Source of the DNA: Wenzhouxiangella sp.
Lineage (GTDB): Bacteria; Pseudomonadota; Gammaproteobacteria; Xanthomonadales; Wenzhouxiangellaceae
DNA: 9,085 bases
NCBI GenBank assembly: GCA_007121485.1
Contig: SKKM01000123.1
Coordinates: forward strand, 1 to 9,085
Direction: 5' to 3'
The position numbers were made by a program, and so were the translations under genes. Below are positions 6,784 to 9,085 of the stretch, one piece after another. The notes under the pieces were generated by a model. It saw only the letters and a list, made by a program, of their open reading frames with translations. It was not told the DNA's origin and did not search any database. The number at the start of each line of letters is the position of its first letter. Within the stretch, counting starts at the first letter, position 1.

Positions 6784-6791
6784 TACAACGT

Positions 6792-8051
6792 TCAGCGCTG
6801 ATAAACCGGATAGCGCCGGCACAGGCTGACCGCCGCATCGCGAACGCGGGCCTCGACGGACTCATCGCCCAGCGCGTCGAGCACATCGCAGATCAGTCCA
6901 GCCAGTTCGCGACAGTCGTCGGTGTTGAAGCCGCGGGTGGTGACCGCCGGTGTGCCGATGCGCAGGCCCGAGGTCACGAAAGGCGAGCGCGGCTCGCCCG
7001 GCACGGTGTTCTTGTTGGCCGTGATGTGAGCCCGTCCCAGGGCTTGCTCGGCATCCTTGCCGGTGATGTCCTTGTCGATCAGGTCGACCAGGAACAGGTG
7101 GTTGTCGGTGCCGCCGGAGACCACCTTGTAGCCGCGCTGCATGATCACTTCGGCCATGGCCCGGGCGTTGTCTACCACGTGCTGCTGGTAGACGCGGAAT
7201 TCAGGCTCCAGGGCTTCCTTGAAGGCCACCGCCTTGGCCGCGATCACGTGCATCAGCGGCCCACCCTGGCAGCCCGGGAACACCAGGGAGTTGAACTTCT
7301 TGGTGATCGCCTCGTCCTGGCCCTTGGCCAGGATGATGCCGCCGCGCGGGCCGCGCAGGGTCTTGTGGGTAGTCGAGGTCACCACGTGCGCGTGCGGCAG
7401 CGGGCTGGGATAGACGCCTGCAGCCACCAGGCCGGCGATGTGCGCCATGTCGACCAGGAACCAGGCGCCGACCGAGTCGGCGATCTCGCGCATTCGGGCC
7501 CAGTCGACCACGCGCGAGTAGGCGGAAAAGCCGCCGATCAGCAACTGCGGCTTGTGCTCTGCGGCCAGTTCGGCCATGCGCTCGTAGTCGATCTCGCCGG
7601 TCTGACGGTTCAGGCCGTAGTGCACGGCGTTGAACAGCTTGCCGGAAAAGTTGACCTTGGCGCCGTGGGTCAGGTGCCCACCCTCGGACAGGTCCATGCC
7701 CAGGATGGTGTCGCCGGCCTTGAGCAGGGCGAGGAACACGGCCTGGTTGGCCTGCGAACCGGAGTGCGGCTGCACGTTGGCGTAGTCGGCGTCGAACAAC
7801 TCCTTCAGGCGCGCAATGGCCAGGTCTTCGGCGGTGTCAACATGTTCGCAGCCGCCGTAGTAGCGACGGCCCGGATAGCCCTCGGCGTACTTGTTGGTCA
7901 GCACCGAGCCCTGGGCCGCCATGACCCGCGGGCTGGCGTAGTTTTCCGAGGCAATCAGCTCGATATGCTCTTCCTGCCGGCGTTCTTCCGCGGCGATGGC
8001 CTGGGCGAGTTCATCGTCGAAGCCGGCAATGGTGAAGCTTGAATCAAACAT
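6792..8051 (-). CDS. glyA: Serine hydroxymethyltransferase GlyA
   Basis: This PLP enzyme converts serine plus tetrahydrofolate to glycine plus 5,10-methylene-tetrahydrofolate, the main source of one-carbon units for purines, thymidylate and methionine; it is cytosolic. The product has 419 residues (E. coli 417). Family motifs are intact: ELIASENYAS (31-40), NKYAEGYPGRRYYGG (53-67), QPHSGSQAN (94-102), the cofactor strand DMAHIAGLVAAG (201-212), and TSTTHKTLRGPRGG with the Schiff-base lysine at K230. SGLRIGTPA follows at 361-369. The ATG at 8051 gives the usual MF..... start; GGAA lies 5 nt upstream as a modest ribosome site. The gene is upstream of nrdR on the same strand, so the two may be co-transcribed through the inverted-repeat element. 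An extended -10 lies upstream of its start. Confidence 0.98.
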   Translation of the reverse strand: MFDSSFTIAGFDDELAQAIAAEERRQEEHIELIASENYASPRVMAAQGSVLTNKYAEGYPGRRYYGGCEHVDTAEDLAIARLKELFDADYANVQPHSGSQANQAVFLALLKAGDTILGMDLSEGGHLTHGAKVNFSGKLFNAVHYGLNRQTGEIDYERMAELAAEHKPQLLIGGFSAYSRVVDWARMREIADSVGAWFLVDMAHIAGLVAAGVYPSPLPHAHVVTSTTHKTLRGPRGGIILAKGQDEAITKKFNSLVFPGCQGGPLMHVIAAKAVAFKEALEPEFRVYQQHVVDNARAMAEVIMQRGYKVVSGGTDNHLFLVDLIDKDITGKDAEQALGRAHITANKNTVPGEPRSPFVTSGLRIGTPAVTTRGFNTDDCRELAGLICDVLDALGDESVEARVRDAAVSLCRRYPVYQR

Positions 8052-8060
8052 GGCGATTCC

Positions 8061-8078
8061 GGGCTGTTCAGATAGCCC
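8061..8078. promoter_or_regulatory. Small inverted repeat in the glyA leader
   Basis: GGGCT (8061-8065) and AGCCC (8074-8078) form a 5-bp stem with an 8-nt loop. It lies just upstream of the GGAA ribosome site of glyA and downstream of the candidate -10. It could be an operator half-site pair or a minor leader hairpin; nothing identifies a regulator. Confidence 0.25.
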
Positions 8079-8081
8079 TCA

Positions 8082-8090
8082 ATGATATCA
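8082..8090 (-). promoter_or_regulatory. Candidate extended -10 promoter element for glyA
   Basis: On the minus strand this reads TGATATCAT: the extended-10 TGn followed by TATCAT, which matches TATAAT at 5 of 6 positions. The transcript would start near 8075 and have a leader of about 25 nt. No good -35 hexamer is found 16-18 nt upstream, which is tolerable for extended -10 promoters. It suggests that glyA is not solely dependent on read-through from alkB. Confidence 0.4.
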
Positions 8091-8092
8091 CC

Positions 8093-8113
8093 TGGGCCGT
8101 GCAAACCGGCCCA
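8093..8113. terminator. GC hairpin just after alkB, possible terminator without T-run
   Basis: TGGGCCG (8093-8099) and CGGCCCA (8107-8113) form a perfect 7-bp stem around a 7-nt loop, beginning 9 nt after the alkB stop. In the direction of alkB transcription it is followed by GGTGATATC, not a T-run, so it is at best a pause site or an RNA-end stabiliser. Confidence 0.35.
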
Positions 8114-8122
8114 CCAGCCCGA

Positions 8123-9085
8123 TCAGCGAGCCGCTTCGCCGGGTCCGAAATCCGCCTTCGCCAGCGCATGCCGCGGGTCGAGATTCACCCGCCCCGGATC
8201 GCCCTGCACATGCTTAAGCGCGAGCACCCGCCGATCCATCACGCGAAACCACAGCGGCGGCAGATAGGCGAGCAAAAACATGCCGAAATAACCGCTGGGC
8301 AGCCGCGGCAGATCCGGGAAATCACGCAGCGACTGGTAGCGGCGCTGCGGATGCGCATGATGATCCGAATGCCGCTCCAGATGGAACAGCAGCAGGTTCG
8401 AGGCGATGTGGTTGCTGTTCCAGGAGTGGTGCGGCCGGCAGCGCTCATAGCGGCCATTGCCGAGTCGAGCGCGCTTGAGCCCGTAATGCTCGACGTAGTT
8501 GGCGCTGGTCAGCTGCCACCAGGCCACGGCATTGTGAACGAGAAGAAACGGCACGACTGCCCAGCCCAGCCAAACGACCAGGCCGCCCTGCAGCAGGAGC
8601 GAAACCAGCCAGGACTGCAGAATCTCGTTGTGCAGGGTCCAGAAGCCGCGGCCGCGCCGGGCCTGGCGCTCGCGCTCTATCGCCAGCGCGCGGCGCACGC
8701 CGCCGGGAATCTCGCGGGCGGCAAAGCGGTAGATCGACTCGCCCAGGCGCGCGCTGGCCGAATCCTCGGGCGTGGCGACCTGGTGGTGATGGCCGAAATT
8801 GTGTTCGACCGAAAAGTGGCCGTACACCGGTATCGCCAGGGCCAGCCGGGCGAACAGCTGGTCGGGCCAGCTGCGCTTGTGGCCGAGTTCGTGCCCCGTA
8901 TTGACGGCCAGGCCGCCGACCAGGCCGGCCGCATACGCCAGCAACAGCCAGGCCGGCCAGCTCAAGCCCGCATGAACCGCGTACCAGGCCGCCGCGATCA
9001 GGCCGGCGAAGTAGAGCGGCACGGTCAACCAGGGCAGCACCTGGTAATACGGGTCGGCTTCGAGCTGCGGTACGACTTCCTCCGG
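8123..9085 (-). CDS. alkB: AlkB-type alkane 1-monooxygenase, N-terminus cut by the window edge
   Basis: AlkB is an integral-membrane, non-haem di-iron hydroxylase. It oxidises the terminal carbon of medium-chain alkanes in the inner membrane, with electrons from rubredoxin and rubredoxin reductase. The frame is open from the right edge to the TGA at 8123: 320 visible residues. They begin PEEVVPQLEADPYYQ, a stretch that matches the AlkB region before the third membrane segment. Counting from the edge, the histidine boxes are HELGHK (65-70), EHNFGHHH (94-101), NYVEHYGL (196-203) and RHSDHH (238-243). All ligand histidines expected for the family are present. Hydrophobic segments lie near 20-35, 45-60, 155-185 and 265-280. 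A GTG at 9040 is not the start, because homologous sequence continues upstream of it. By comparison with the roughly 400-residue Pseudomonas enzyme, about 75 residues are missing. No rubredoxin domain is fused at the C-terminus. Plant- and bacterial-type membrane desaturases share the histidine boxes, but NYVEHYGL and RHSDHH favour AlkB. Confidence 0.93.
   Translation of the reverse strand, partial: PEEVVPQLEADPYYQVLPWLTVPLYFAGLIAAAWYAVHAGLSWPAWLLLAYAAGLVGGLAVNTGHELGHKRSWPDQLFARLALAIPVYGHFSVEHNFGHHHQVATPEDSASARLGESIYRFAAREIPGGVRRALAIERERQARRGRGFWTLHNEILQSWLVSLLLQGGLVVWLGWAVVPFLLVHNAVAWWQLTSANYVEHYGLKRARLGNGRYERCRPHHSWNSNHIASNLLLFHLERHSDHHAHPQRRYQSLRDFPDLPRLPSGYFGMFLLAYLPPLWFRVMDRRVLALKHVQGDPGRVNLDPRHALAKADFGPGEAAR

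Larger units (their letters stand above)
6609..6785. repeat. Inverted-repeat element with 7-bp-unit arms (GGGACCA / TGGTCCC), MITE- or REP-like
   Basis: The left arm (6609-6645) and right arm (6749-6785) are 37 nt each and are reverse complements except at two positions. They enclose a core of about 100 bp. Both outer ends are TA followed by five 7-bp units. In minus-strand RNA one of the two differences becomes a G-U pair. The element fills almost the whole 189-bp glyA-nrdR gap, starting 6 nt after the glyA stop and ending 6 nt before the nrdR start. No target-site duplication is obvious beyond the TA dinucleotides. From memory, G-rich 7-bp inverted repeats of this kind are dispersed in some gammaproteobacterial genomes; I cannot check the copy number here. 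Confidence 0.8.

Noticed and set aside
6609..6785. Ordinary intrinsic terminator for glyA
   Set aside because: The stem is very long with a loop of about 100 nt and is followed in the glyA direction by A-rich sequence (TAAAAAAG), not a T-run. It may still affect transcription, but it is not a standard terminator.
6657..8042. 461-codon plus-strand frame opposite glyA
   Set aside because: It lies antisense to an intact, fully conserved SHMT gene and its product resembles no protein; long antisense frames are expected at this GC content.
8123..9040. GTG at 9040 as the start of the alkane monooxygenase
   Set aside because: The frame continues to the window edge and the 15 residues before it (PEEVVPQLEADPYYQ) match conserved AlkB sequence, so the true start lies outside.

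Overview
The window looks like chromosome of a GC-rich gammaproteobacterium, probably related to the Xanthomonadales/Wenzhouxiangella/Chromatiales group. The genus-level guess is weak: it rests on the glyA-nrdR-ribD order, the GC-rich codon use, the 7-bp G-rich inverted repeats and the tail of the giant exported protein, all judged from memory. There is no sign of a plasmid, phage, transposase, tRNA, rRNA or CRISPR array.

Layout from left to right. (1) Positions 1-743, minus strand: the first two thirds of ribD (riboflavin synthesis), cut by the left edge. (2) Positions 744-982: a divergent intergenic region with a plausible ribD promoter and a strong hairpin in the ribD leader. (3) Positions 983-6070, plus strand: one very large gene for an exported protein of 1695 residues. 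It has a signal peptide, several Ig-like beta domains, a Cys- and Trp-rich middle, a beta-propeller-like segment, a CARDB-like domain, a fibronectin type III domain and a short Phe/Asp-rich tail. (4) Positions 6096-6602, minus: nrdR, the ATP-cone repressor of ribonucleotide reductase genes, convergent with the giant gene. (5) Positions 6609-6785: an inverted-repeat element with arms made of 7-bp units (GGGACCA / TGGTCCC), filling most of the nrdR-glyA gap. (6) Positions 6792-8051, minus: glyA (serine hydroxymethyltransferase). (7) Positions 8123-9085, minus: the C-terminal four fifths of an AlkB-type alkane 1-monooxygenase, cut by the right edge.

How the genes fit together. glyA, nrdR and ribD all serve nucleotide and cofactor supply (one-carbon units, dNTP synthesis control, flavins). 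nrdR and ribD are direct neighbours in many gammaproteobacteria, often with glyA upstream. Here the order and strand are kept, but a 5-kb gene on the opposite strand sits between nrdR and ribD, so ribD must have its own promoter. alkB is co-directional with glyA but is metabolically unrelated.

The items most worth a second look are the unrecognised giant surface or secreted protein inside a conserved housekeeping cluster, and the inverted-repeat element, whose base lies 6-8 nt upstream of the nrdR start codon. That gene shows no Shine-Dalgarno sequence.
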